Assembly (NCBI GenBank): GCA_040255675.1
Contig: JBDZVM010000065.1
Span: 1 to 12,189 of the forward strand
DNA length: 12,189 bases
Reading direction: 5' to 3'
DNA from: JBDZVM01 sp040255675
Lineage (GTDB): Bacteria > Actinomycetota > Actinomycetes > Acidothermales > Acidothermaceae
Below the pieces are notes generated by a model. That model searched no databases. It was not told the DNA's origin and worked only from the letters and a program-made list of their open reading frames with translations. Both the position numbers and the translations under genes were made by a program. Position 1 is the stretch's first letter, and each line of letters starts with the position of its first letter. Positions 6,768 through 12,189 of the stretch are shown piece by piece.

Positions 6768-7402
6768 CGGCTCGTGGCGATCGAGCCGGCGTTCGAATTC
6801 CGCAATCGAGCTGAGGGAAGTTCCACGAGGCTGGCCAGCAGGGCCTTACGCGCGTCCGTGCGCCCGGAAGCGTCCGGATCCGGTTCGCCGCCGTAACGGA
6901 CTTGGCGTCCCCATACGTCAGCCTGTCGCTCGTAGAGGTCTGCCCAGAGCGCTTGCAGCTCGGTGCGAACCTGTACTTCGACGGGCGCGCCGTCCATCGT
7001 CAAAACTACGTGCAACGCACGGTAGCCGGCGACAGGCTTAACCCTTCGATCTACGAGCTTGGCCGTTCCCACACAATCGAAATGTCGACACAGCGCCTTC
7101 ACAAATCGATCTTGCTGCCGCAAGCGCATCTCCGCCACGACTCGGACGCCGGCGATATCACGTACGTAGGGCAGTTTTACCTCAGGCGTCCGACGTAACT
7201 TGTCACGTAAGGTAAGCGTCGTTTTTGTGCGACCGGTGACCCGGACGTTCTTGTCACCGAGTTCTTGCCCCGCGACGTCGCGGATGACGGCCTGTGTGCG
7301 CCCGCGAACCTCGTCGTAGTACCCGACTACTTGCTCCAGCAGGGACCGGTCACTCAGGCTTAGCGGTCCGTCTGTCGCCAGCCGGTCGCCGAGGTGACTC
7401 AT
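6752..7402 (-). CDS. RelA/SpoT-domain (p)ppGpp synthetase-like protein, frameshifted near its C-terminus
   Basis: The open frame gives 216 residues from ATG 7402, chosen because GGAAG lies 4 bases upstream; GTG 7429 is a weaker alternative. A short helical lead (residues 15-50) precedes the nucleotidyltransferase-like synthetase domain (about 52-170). Visible family residues are the basic strand VRVTGRTKTTLTLRDKL, D82 in RDIAGVRVV, Y127 and H131 in GYRALH, and E142, Q144, R146 in VEVQVRT. These correspond to the ATP/GDP-binding and catalytic positions of Rel/RelA synthetases, so activity as a pyrophosphate transferase is plausible. No HD hydrolase, TGS or ACT domain is present, as in small alarmone synthetases. 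After about residue 195 the sequence turns into SARLRNSNAG and a stop, while a sensible helical continuation lies in another frame (6552-6767). The product could make (p)ppGpp or modify another nucleotide or RNA. Confidence 0.88.
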   Translation of the reverse strand: MSHLGDRLATDGPLSLSDRSLLEQVVGYYDEVRGRTQAVIRDVAGQELGDKNVRVTGRTKTTLTLRDKLRRTPEVKLPYVRDIAGVRVVAEMRLRQQDRFVKALCRHFDCVGTAKLVDRRVKPVAGYRALHVVLTMDGAPVEVQVRTELQALWADLYERQADVWGRQVRYGGEPDPDASGRTDARKALLASLVELPSARLRNSNAGSIATSRWTRP

Positions 7403-7533
7403 TTGCTTCCGAGACAATGGCGGCGACACCTGAGTAACGTATCAGCGCGTCTCGACACCTTCCCCATCGTTTTGGGCCGTCAGGGGAATGGTCGCGGGCG
7501 CTGCTGGAATATGGGGCTCGGGCTAGCGCCGTC

Positions 7534-8190
7534 TCATCGTCCGATTTCGCTGGCGAGGTCGAGGCCCAACAACCGGTCGGCGAAGGCGAACGTCTCGAAC
7601 TTGGCGCCGGCCGCGACAGATTCGTCGACCTCGAGTTCGCGGAGCACCTGGAAGGCCGCTGCCGTGCCGAGATTCTCCTCGAGCGCGTTGGCAAATCGTT
7701 GCCGATAGTCGGGGGGCATCGGCGCGCCCGGCGATTTCGCCCACGCCGCAACAGCGAAACGCCAGCGTTTCAACGTTTCTTCGGCCGCGGCGATGGGAGC
7801 ACGGCTGAGTTCGACGGGTTCGTGATGTGCGCTGTCGAGCAGCGCGAGCCGAAGTGCCAGCGGTTCGCGCACGTCGACGTGCGGGTCGAGCACGAAGTTG
7901 CCGATCTCGATCGAGGTCTGGGTCGGCGCGACGGTTCCCACGAAAAGGTCGACGTGGTTGCTTTGAGGCATGACACCACTGGGGTGAATGTTCAAAACGT
8001 CAGCGGCAGCAGCGGTTTCTATCGCCGTAACGAAGCAACGCCAACTGTGGAACACCGTGATGGTGCGGCGCAACAAGTCGGCGACGAGCAGCGGGCGCAA
8101 CCCGGGCGCGTTCACGTGCACGCGCAAGACGCCGCTACCAGGCGAGACCGGCGTAAGGGAGCCGGTTCGCGCGTCGCGAATCCTCAGCAC
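7534..8190 (-). CDS. Short degenerate cysteinyl-tRNA synthetase/MshC-like protein lacking catalytic motifs
   Basis: This 218-residue protein starts at GTG 8190 with GGAGG (8198-8202) 7 bases upstream, and overlaps the stop of the GNAT gene by 7 bp. A longer frame upstream is only a shadow of the GNAT gene. It reads like a shrunken CysRS or MshC. LRIRDARTG and a Pro-Gly turn come first, then VHVNAPGLRPLLVADLLRR, which fits the CysRS stretch around CGPTVYDxxHIGNARPVVVFDLLRR with the HIGH loop missing and Cys replaced by Asn. NIHPSGVMPQSNHVDLF resembles the DIHGGGxDLxFPHHxNE region, and REPLALRLALLDSAHH plus AAEETLKRWR resembles the helix after KMSKS, although KMSKS itself is absent. It ends AGAKFETFAFADRLLGLDL. 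Only one cysteine (C52) remains, so the zinc site cannot form. It should not aminoacylate; a regulatory, binding or acceptor role is possible. The family call is from pattern memory and needs a profile search. Confidence 0.6.
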   Translation of the reverse strand: MLRIRDARTGSLTPVSPGSGVLRVHVNAPGLRPLLVADLLRRTITVFHSWRCFVTAIETAAAADVLNIHPSGVMPQSNHVDLFVGTVAPTQTSIEIGNFVLDPHVDVREPLALRLALLDSAHHEPVELSRAPIAAAEETLKRWRFAVAAWAKSPGAPMPPDYRQRFANALEENLGTAAAFQVLRELEVDESVAAGAKFETFAFADRLLGLDLASEIGR

Positions 8191-9122
8191 GAGCTCGCCT
8201 CCGAAGTATCGGGCGAGTGTCGGCACACGTAACGGTGATGCTCGGTGAATCCCAGGGATTCGTACAGTGCGACAGCGGGTGCGTTCGACGCGAGCACTTC
8301 GAGGTACACCCGCATGGCGCCTTGCTCTCGGGCCCACCGCAATAGCGCCGCGATAACGGCTCGCGCATGACCGCGACGACGCTCTCCCTCCAAAACTTCT
8401 ATCGCGGTAAGTCCCACCCACGGTTTTTCGACGGCGGCTCGTCCGATCGCAAGCACACCCGAACCCGTTGGCACGGAAGCAAAAGTGACGGTTGGGGCTC
8501 CGGTCAAAATCGCCACCCCGGACGGCGGCACCTCGCCGCCCCGAAACAGAGCGAGCCATTCCGGCGACGGTTCGCCGCGCAGCACGACGTCGTCCGGATG
8601 AATCGAATTCGAGGAAAGCACGCGCGCGATCGTCGCCGTCATGACGCTGACCCCGGGGTCGGCGACCCAGCCGCGACGGCGCAGGTCGCGATCGACGCTC
8701 GCGCCCACGACGCATTGCACGCGAGCCGGCAACCCCCGCTGGGCGTACCACGCGGCCGCGACGCGCAGTGCCTCGTCGGTGTCGACGCCCGGTGAGCCGA
8801 GTGGCCGCACCGCGTTGGCCCGCGACGTGAATCCTCCGGCCGCGCGCATCCACCATTCACCGAGCCATTCGCTGTCGGGTGCTCGCCAGCCGCGAGCAGC
8901 CACGCCTTCCAACTCGATCGCCGCGCGCAGACTGGGGCCGACGACGTGGCCAGCGACCACCTCACGCGCCGGCACCCGCACGAGTTCGCCGTCGCGACGG
9001 CGGATCGCCAGCGCGTCGCCGTCCCACGATTCGAGATCACCAACCAGATCGGTGGGGCGGCCGCCGAGCGAGCGCCGGATCGTGACGCGGGCGCCGACGT
9101 CCGCTGGTGAGAGATGAGACAC
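8184..9122 (-). CDS. GNAT-family N-acetyltransferase (Rv0428c-like, N-terminal SH3-like domain)
   Basis: The protein has 312 residues from GTG 9122; GTG 9131 is in frame and neither has a strong Shine-Dalgarno. Residues 5-62 form a small beta barrel (VGARVTIRRSLGGRPTDLVG, then ALAIRRRDGELVRVPAREVV) typical of the mycobacterial Rv0428c group. After a middle GNAT-like half, the C-terminal half (about 205-300) carries the acetyl-CoA loop R-R-x-G-H-A at 249-253 in EGERRRGHARAVIAALLRWA, followed by YLEVLASNAPAVALYESLGF. That last stretch is motif B of GNAT enzymes. The substrate is not known for this group; database labels include N-acetylglutamate synthase-like. Its stop overlaps the CysRS-like gene by 7 bp. 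It is divergent from fdxA with 102 bp between the starts. Confidence 0.9.
   Translation of the reverse strand: MSHLSPADVGARVTIRRSLGGRPTDLVGDLESWDGDALAIRRRDGELVRVPAREVVAGHVVGPSLRAAIELEGVAARGWRAPDSEWLGEWWMRAAGGFTSRANAVRPLGSPGVDTDEALRVAAAWYAQRGLPARVQCVVGASVDRDLRRRGWVADPGVSVMTATIARVLSSNSIHPDDVVLRGEPSPEWLALFRGGEVPPSGVAILTGAPTVTFASVPTGSGVLAIGRAAVEKPWVGLTAIEVLEGERRRGHARAVIAALLRWAREQGAMRVYLEVLASNAPAVALYESLGFTEHHRYVCRHSPDTSEASSC
8198..8202 (-). promoter_or_regulatory. Ribosome binding site of the CysRS/MshC-like gene
   Basis: GGAGG on the minus strand lies 7 bases before GTG 8190, inside the end of the GNAT gene. It fixes the start of the short protein and shows that this reading frame is meant to be translated on its own. 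Confidence 0.75.
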
Positions 9123-9212
9123 GCCGCGCACCCCAAGGAGAGAATTGAGTCGACGTTCGCCGATACTAGGTGCCCAGCTATTAAGAGAACGCCCGCGCGT
9201 GGCAGCCGAACC

Positions 9213-9219
9213 AGGAGGA
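9213..9219 (+). promoter_or_regulatory. Strong ribosome binding site of fdxA
   Basis: AGGAGGA ends 5 bases before GTG 9225. It selects this start over longer in-frame readings beginning at 9114 that run through the intergenic region. Confidence 0.85.
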
Positions 9220-9224
9220 CTCCC

Positions 9225-9551
9225 GTGACCTACGTGATCGCCCAGCCGTGTGTCGACGTCAAAGACCGGGCGTGCGTCGACGAGTGTCCGGTCGACTGCA
9301 TCTACGAGGGCACGCGGATGCTCTACATCCACCCCGACGAGTGCGTCGACTGCGGCGCGTGCGAGCCGGTGTGCCCGGTCGAGGCAATCTTTTACGAGGA
9401 CGACGTCCCCGACCAGTGGAAGGAGTACTACAAGGCGAACGTCGAGTTCTTCGAGGATCTCGGCTCGCCCGGCGGTGCTTCCAAGCTCGGTGTCGTCGAC
9501 AAGGACCATCCGCTCGTGGCCGCGTTGCCACCCCAGGGCGAAGGTGCATGA
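9225..9551 (+). CDS. fdxA: Seven-iron ferredoxin [3Fe-4S][4Fe-4S]
   Basis: This 108-residue protein starts at GTG 9225, set by AGGAGGA at 9213-9219. The cysteine pattern is that of 7Fe ferredoxins such as Azotobacter FdI. C9, C17 and C50 fit the [3Fe-4S] cluster, C21, C40, C43 and C46 fit the [4Fe-4S] cluster, and C25 is an additional non-ligand as in the family. PVDCIYEG, the DECVDCGACEPVCPVEAI stretch and the tail FYEDDVPDQWKEYY are typical of actinobacterial FdxA. It is a soluble low-potential electron carrier. The stop overlaps the dapC start by ATGA, a common actinobacterial arrangement. DapC does not need a ferredoxin, so the link is probably co-expression rather than one reaction. It is divergent from the GNAT gene. 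Confidence 0.96.
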   Translation: MTYVIAQPCVDVKDRACVDECPVDCIYEGTRMLYIHPDECVDCGACEPVCPVEAIFYEDDVPDQWKEYYKANVEFFEDLGSPGGASKLGVVDKDHPLVAALPPQGEGA

Positions 9552-10648
9552 CGGCTTCGCGCGAGCTGCCCGACTTTCCTTGGGATTCTTTGGCGCCTTA
9601 TGCCGACAAGGCGCGGGCGCATCCTGACGGCATCGTCGACCTGTCGGTCGGCACGCCGGTCGACCCGGTTCCCGCTGTGGTACAGGCCGCCTTGGCGGCG
9701 GCTGCCGACTCGCCCGGTTATCCGGCGACATACGGGACGGCGACGCTGCGCGAGGCCGCTGCTTCGTGGATGCGCCGGCGGCTGGGCGTCGTCGGTGCCG
9801 ACCTGGCGAACGTACTGCCGATCATCGGTGCCAAGGAGACCGTTGCCTGGCTGCCGACCTTGCTCGGCTTCGGCGCGGGTGATCGCGTCGGCTTTCCGTC
9901 GCTTGCCTACCCGACCTATGACGTTGGCGTTCGGCTGGCCGGCGCGACGCCGATGGTGCTCGACTCGACTCTCGCGGCCGGCCCGGCGCGGGTGGCGATG
10001 CTGTGGGTCAACTCGCCCGCCAACCCTACCGGCCGGGTGCTGCCCGTCGATCACCTGCGCAAGACGGTCTCGTGGGCGCGCGAACGCGGCACGATTTTGG
10101 TTTCCGATGAGTGCTACATCGAGTTCGGCTGGGACGCCGCGGCGGCTCCCGTCTCGGTGCTGCATCCCGACGTTTGCGGCAACTCGCACGAGGGCGTGCT
10201 CGCCGTCCATTCGCTGTCGAAGCGGTCGAACCTGGCCGGGTATCGGGCCGGTTTCATCGCCGGGGATCCTGCTTTGGTGCGGGGCCTGCTCGAGGTGCGC
10301 AAGCACGCCGGCATGATCGTGCCCGCGCCTGTGCAGGCCGCGGCGCGCGCGGCCCTCGACGACGACGAGCACGTCGAGGCGCAGCGCTCGCGGTACCTGG
10401 CGCGGCGGGGTGTGCTCTGGCCGGTCCTGGAGGCGGCCGGGTTCACGATCGAGCACTCACAAGCCGGCTTGTACCTGTGGGCGACGCGCGGCGAAGACTG
10501 CTGGGAAACGATCGGGTGGCTCGCCGAGCGCGGCATTCTCGCCGCCCCGGGGTCGTTCTACGGTGTCGCCGGACGACGGCACGTGCGCGTGGCGCTGACC
10601 GCCAGTGACGAGCGCATCGCTGCCGCGGCGTCGCGTCTCGCCGCCTGA
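9548..10648 (+). CDS. dapC: N-succinyldiaminopimelate aminotransferase (PLP-dependent, class I/II)
   Basis: This 366-residue fold-type I aminotransferase starts at ATG 9548, which overlaps the fdxA stop (ATGA) with GAAGG just upstream. Visible elements are LSVGTPVDPVP near the N-terminus, the substrate-side YPATYGTATLREA, NSPANPTG at 155-162, D187 in SDECY that contacts the pyridine nitrogen of PLP, and the Schiff-base lysine K225 in SLSKRSNLAGYRAGF. A late arginine region RHVRVAL fits the substrate carboxylate arginine. The wording and the fdxA neighbour fit the actinobacterial DapC subfamily. That enzyme transfers an amino group from glutamate to N-succinyl-2-amino-6-ketopimelate in the succinylase branch of meso-diaminopimelate and lysine synthesis. 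It feeds cell-wall peptidoglycan. Length is normal. A generic aminotransferase of another substrate is the alternative, but context favours DapC. Confidence 0.93.
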   Translation: MTASRELPDFPWDSLAPYADKARAHPDGIVDLSVGTPVDPVPAVVQAALAAAADSPGYPATYGTATLREAAASWMRRRLGVVGADLANVLPIIGAKETVAWLPTLLGFGAGDRVGFPSLAYPTYDVGVRLAGATPMVLDSTLAAGPARVAMLWVNSPANPTGRVLPVDHLRKTVSWARERGTILVSDECYIEFGWDAAAAPVSVLHPDVCGNSHEGVLAVHSLSKRSNLAGYRAGFIAGDPALVRGLLEVRKHAGMIVPAPVQAAARAALDDDEHVEAQRSRYLARRGVLWPVLEAAGFTIEHSQAGLYLWATRGEDCWETIGWLAERGILAAPGSFYGVAGRRHVRVALTASDERIAAAASRLAA

Positions 10649-10853
10649 GGGGCCGCTCTAGCGCTCGCGATGAATGGCGTCACTGTGCGCCCGAATTGTC
10701 TCGGTCCCACGATCTGCTGGTGCTAACCGCTTAGCCCTGGCCGCAATTCAGCCGACGTTGTGTCTGAGCACGAGACGGCCGCGCTGGGTTGCGGCGTCCG
10801 TGCTATCGATCGACGTGGCCTAGCGAGCGACAACGAGTGGAGTGGAGCCCACG

Positions 10854-11723
10854 ATGGCGGGTTTGCCGATTCTCGGCGTGGAAGCGACCGGGGTCGGGAC
10901 GCAGGCGGTCCTCGTGCAGGACGGCGAGGTCGTGTCTCGGTTCACCGAAGGCCCCCTGAACGTGTTGTTGGATCCGTCGGCGTTCGACCGATTGGCCGGC
11001 CTGATCAAAGAATCGGGCGCGTCCGCGGCCGGCTTGGGTCTTGCGGGATTGCGCAGCAAGCGCGAGGCCAGCCTGCTCGAGATGCAGCTGCGGGCCAAGA
11101 CCGGTGTGGCGGCCGTGGTTGCTGACGACACCGAAGTCGCGCAACTCGGCGCCTTCAACGGCGGGCCCGGCATCGTCGTCATTGCGCATACCGGGTCGAA
11201 CGCGTTCGGCCGCGACGGGTCGGGACGTGCCGCGCGTGCCGGTGGCCACGGCCACGTGATTGGTGACGAAGGAAGTCATTACTGGATCGGTTCGCAAGCA
11301 TTGCGTTTAGCGATGCGATCCGCGGACGGTCGCGGGCAAAAGTCGCACGCGCTCGAACAGGCGATTACGTCGGCTTACGGAACTGATCTCGCGACGGTGA
11401 TGACGCGGGTGACCGAGCAAGCCGCTGACCCCGGACTCATCTCGCGCCTGGCGAAGACTGTGATGAGCCTCGAAGACCCTATTGTCAAAGGGATTCTCGA
11501 CGAAGCGACCGACGACCTGGTTGCACACGTGACGGCGTTGCGGGCGCAACTCGGCCATTTGCCGGTCGCGATGTATGGCGCCGTTTTCGACCATCCGTAC
11601 GTGCGGCAGCGTTTCGTCACCGCGACGGGAGCTGTTGCCGCCGCGGCGCCGCCGGTTTTCGGCGCGGTCGTGTTGGCGAGCCGTCCGACCGCGAGCCGCG
11701 ACATGGGATTCAAGGCCAGCTGA
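10854..11723 (+). CDS. BadF/BadG/BcrA/BcrD-type ATPase (N-acetylglucosamine-kinase-like)
   Basis: The 289-residue protein starts at ATG 10854, chosen for GGAG at 10844-10847; GTG 10842 is in frame but lies over that site. It belongs to the ASKHA actin/hexokinase fold. The first phosphate loop is GVEATGVGTQAVL (8-20), AGLGLAGLR follows at 59-67, and a D91-D92 pair in VADDTEVAQLGAF fits the catalytic region. The second phosphate loop is VIAHTGSNAFGR. The signature HVIGDEGSHYWIGSQALR at 134-151 is typical of BadF-type proteins and GlcNAc kinases. The first loop has E instead of the usual D and lacks the DGGGTKT wording. A sugar kinase is the likely role; benzoyl-CoA reductase activase is less likely because no partner is near. 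The last codons GCC AGC TGA lie inside the first copy of a 56-bp repeat. Confidence 0.85.
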   Translation: MAGLPILGVEATGVGTQAVLVQDGEVVSRFTEGPLNVLLDPSAFDRLAGLIKESGASAAGLGLAGLRSKREASLLEMQLRAKTGVAAVVADDTEVAQLGAFNGGPGIVVIAHTGSNAFGRDGSGRAARAGGHGHVIGDEGSHYWIGSQALRLAMRSADGRGQKSHALEQAITSAYGTDLATVMTRVTEQAADPGLISRLAKTVMSLEDPIVKGILDEATDDLVAHVTALRAQLGHLPVAMYGAVFDHPYVRQRFVTATGAVAAAAPPVFGAVVLASRPTASRDMGFKAS

Positions 11724-11945
11724 CGGCGGGTTCGTTCTTTGAACGCGGCGTCGGCCTGGCTCGGGATAGTGCCAGCTGACGGCGGGTTCGTTCTTTGAAC
11801 GCGGCGTCGGCCTGGCTCGGGATAGNNNNNNNNNNNNNNNNNNNNNNNNNNNNNNNNNNNNNNNNNNNNNNNNNNNNNNNNNNNNNNNNNNNNNNNNNNN
11901 NNNNNNNNNNNNNNNNNNNNNNNNNTGCCAGCTGACGGCGGGTTC
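11715..11945. repeat. 56-bp tandem repeat array of hairpin-forming units between two convergent genes, interrupted by an assembly gap
   Basis: One full copy is at 11715-11770 and a second at 11771-11825 (55 bases before the Ns). A partial copy of 19 bases (GCCAGCTGACGGCGGGTTC) lies at 11927-11945, after the N run. The two long copies are identical where both are visible. Each unit is an imperfect palindrome. GCCAG pairs with CTGGC, CTGACG with CGTCGG (one G-T pair, one bulged C beside it), and an inner CGTTC/GAACG stem has a TTT loop. The period is not a multiple of three, so the array does not encode a repeat protein. It contains the kinase stop codon at its left end and touches the methyltransferase stop codon at its right end. 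It could act as a bidirectional terminator or mRNA 3' end structure. Copy number is unknown. Confidence 0.9.
11826..11925. other. Assembly gap of exactly 100 N
   Basis: The run of 100 undefined bases is the usual placeholder for a gap of unknown length. Both flanks are copies of the same repeat, so the gap is most likely an unresolved repeat array. The true distance between the two genes cannot be read here. Confidence 0.95.
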
Positions 11946-12189
11946 AGGCCTTTTGCGCGAGTACCCAAAGGAATATCGCTTTCCCTTCGGGTTCTTGCAT
12001 GGTGACAACCTCGTCGAGCAGCAGTGTGAACCCTGCTGCGCGTAACGAGTTGCGGTTGGTGTCTGCGTCATAGCTACTGAAGAACATCGGCACGTCTAGC
12101 CATTCGCCAGTCCAGTCGGGGCTGTCAACCGCGCCATTCGCGTTGTCGGGTAAGCGGTTCGCGAGTTCTTCTAGAAATCGCCGGCTCGG
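11944..12189 (-). CDS. C-terminal end of a SAM-dependent methyltransferase (partial, runs off right edge)
   Basis: Reading the minus strand from the right edge gives 81 residues without a stop, ending at TGA 11944-11946. Recognisable stretches are DWTGEWLDVPMFFSSYDADT, then NSLRAAGFTLLLDEVVTM and QEPEGKAIFLWVLAQKA. This is the C-terminal part of class I SAM-dependent methyltransferases of the UbiE/methyltransferase-11 type, in which an AGF-x-L-L/V-x-DEV strand and a final F-L-W-V-L-A strand close the sheet. The SAM-binding N-terminal half with its GxGxG loop lies outside the window, so the substrate is unknown. It is convergent with the BadF-type kinase gene, and the repeat array fills the space between the two stop codons. 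Confidence 0.82.
   Translation of the reverse strand, partial: PSRRFLEELANRLPDNANGAVDSPDWTGEWLDVPMFFSSYDADTNRNSLRAAGFTLLLDEVVTMQEPEGKAIFLWVLAQKA

Noticed and set aside
8191..8856. Long minus-strand frame of 440 codons covering the CysRS-like gene and beyond
   Set aside because: The part upstream of 8190 is arginine-rich nonsense in the shadow of the GNAT gene; the GGAGG-GTG start at 8190 defines the real protein.
9145..9184. Possible promoter elements between the GNAT gene and fdxA (TTGAGT 9145-9150, TAGGTG 9167-9172, TATTAA 9179-9184, minus-strand TAGTAT 9163-9168)
   Set aside because: No pair of hexamers has both a good match and a good spacing; too weak to annotate, although promoters for both divergent genes must lie in this 102-bp interval.
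9123..9731. Extension of the GNAT frame to 515 codons into fdxA and dapC
   Set aside because: The added region is antisense to fdxA and dapC, which are certain genes on the other strand; the conserved N-terminal domain begins right after GTG 9122.
9428..10456. Long minus-strand frame of 342 codons opposite dapC
   Set aside because: It is an antisense shadow: no recognisable motif, a composition dominated by Arg, and dapC is unambiguous on the plus strand.
10649..10853. 205-bp interval between dapC and the kinase gene
   Set aside because: I looked for a tRNA, riboswitch, small gene or terminator hairpin and found nothing convincing apart from the GGAG before the kinase start.
11715..11945. 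Possible CRISPR array or integron attC array
   Set aside because: The full 56-bp unit repeats identically with no variable spacer, there are no cas genes, and the end sequences do not form the attC core (GTTRRRY) pairs with cassettes between them. A tandem palindromic repeat fits better.

Overview
The window is GC-rich actinobacterial DNA, probably from a scaffolded draft or metagenome assembly because it contains a run of exactly 100 N. The actinobacterial assignment rests on the fdxA-dapC operon beside an Rv0428c-type GNAT gene, a SigE-type (SigE-family, Mycobacterium/Streptomyces style) sigma factor coupled to a membrane protein, a YoaR/VanW-type wall protein, frequent GTG starts and G/C-rich third codon positions. 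No RNA gene, transposase or CRISPR array is visible.

Left part, mostly plus strand (1-6196). The window opens on the last 17 codons of a receiver-domain protein. A receiver-GAF protein (148-1110), a flavin-reductase-like protein (1129-1689), a SigE-type sigma factor (1693-2244) and a sigma-coupled single-pass membrane protein (2241-3362) follow, with 3 bp or a 4-bp overlap between the last three. A 57-residue CsbD-like stress protein on the minus strand (3396-3569) is convergent with them. It is divergent from a two-domain VOC protein (3670-4347), which is followed by a large membrane-anchored VanW-family protein (4439-6196).

Middle part, minus strand (6277-9122), read right to left. A GNAT acetyltransferase overlaps by 7 bp a 218-residue protein that looks like a cysteinyl-tRNA synthetase/MshC ligase with its HIGH loop, zinc ligands and KMSKS loop missing. 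After 131 bp comes a RelA/SpoT-domain nucleotide synthetase whose C-terminal helical tail lies in another frame, which suggests a one-base frameshift. The tail is joined by an ATGA overlap to a small conserved-looking protein of unknown function.

Right part, plus strand (9225-11723). A 7Fe ferredoxin gene (fdxA) overlaps dapC (N-succinyldiaminopimelate aminotransferase, lysine/meso-DAP biosynthesis) by 4 bp. After about 200 bp comes a BadF/BadG (N-acetylglucosamine-kinase-like) ATPase gene. Its stop codon lies in the first copy of a 56-bp tandem repeat whose unit can fold into a long hairpin. The array runs through the assembly gap, and its last partial copy touches the stop codon of a convergent SAM-dependent methyltransferase gene that leaves the window at the right edge.

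The most unusual items are the catalytically stripped CysRS/MshC-like protein translationally coupled to an acetyltransferase, the hairpin-forming tandem repeat between two convergent stop codons, and the RelA/SpoT synthetase with its coupled small partner.
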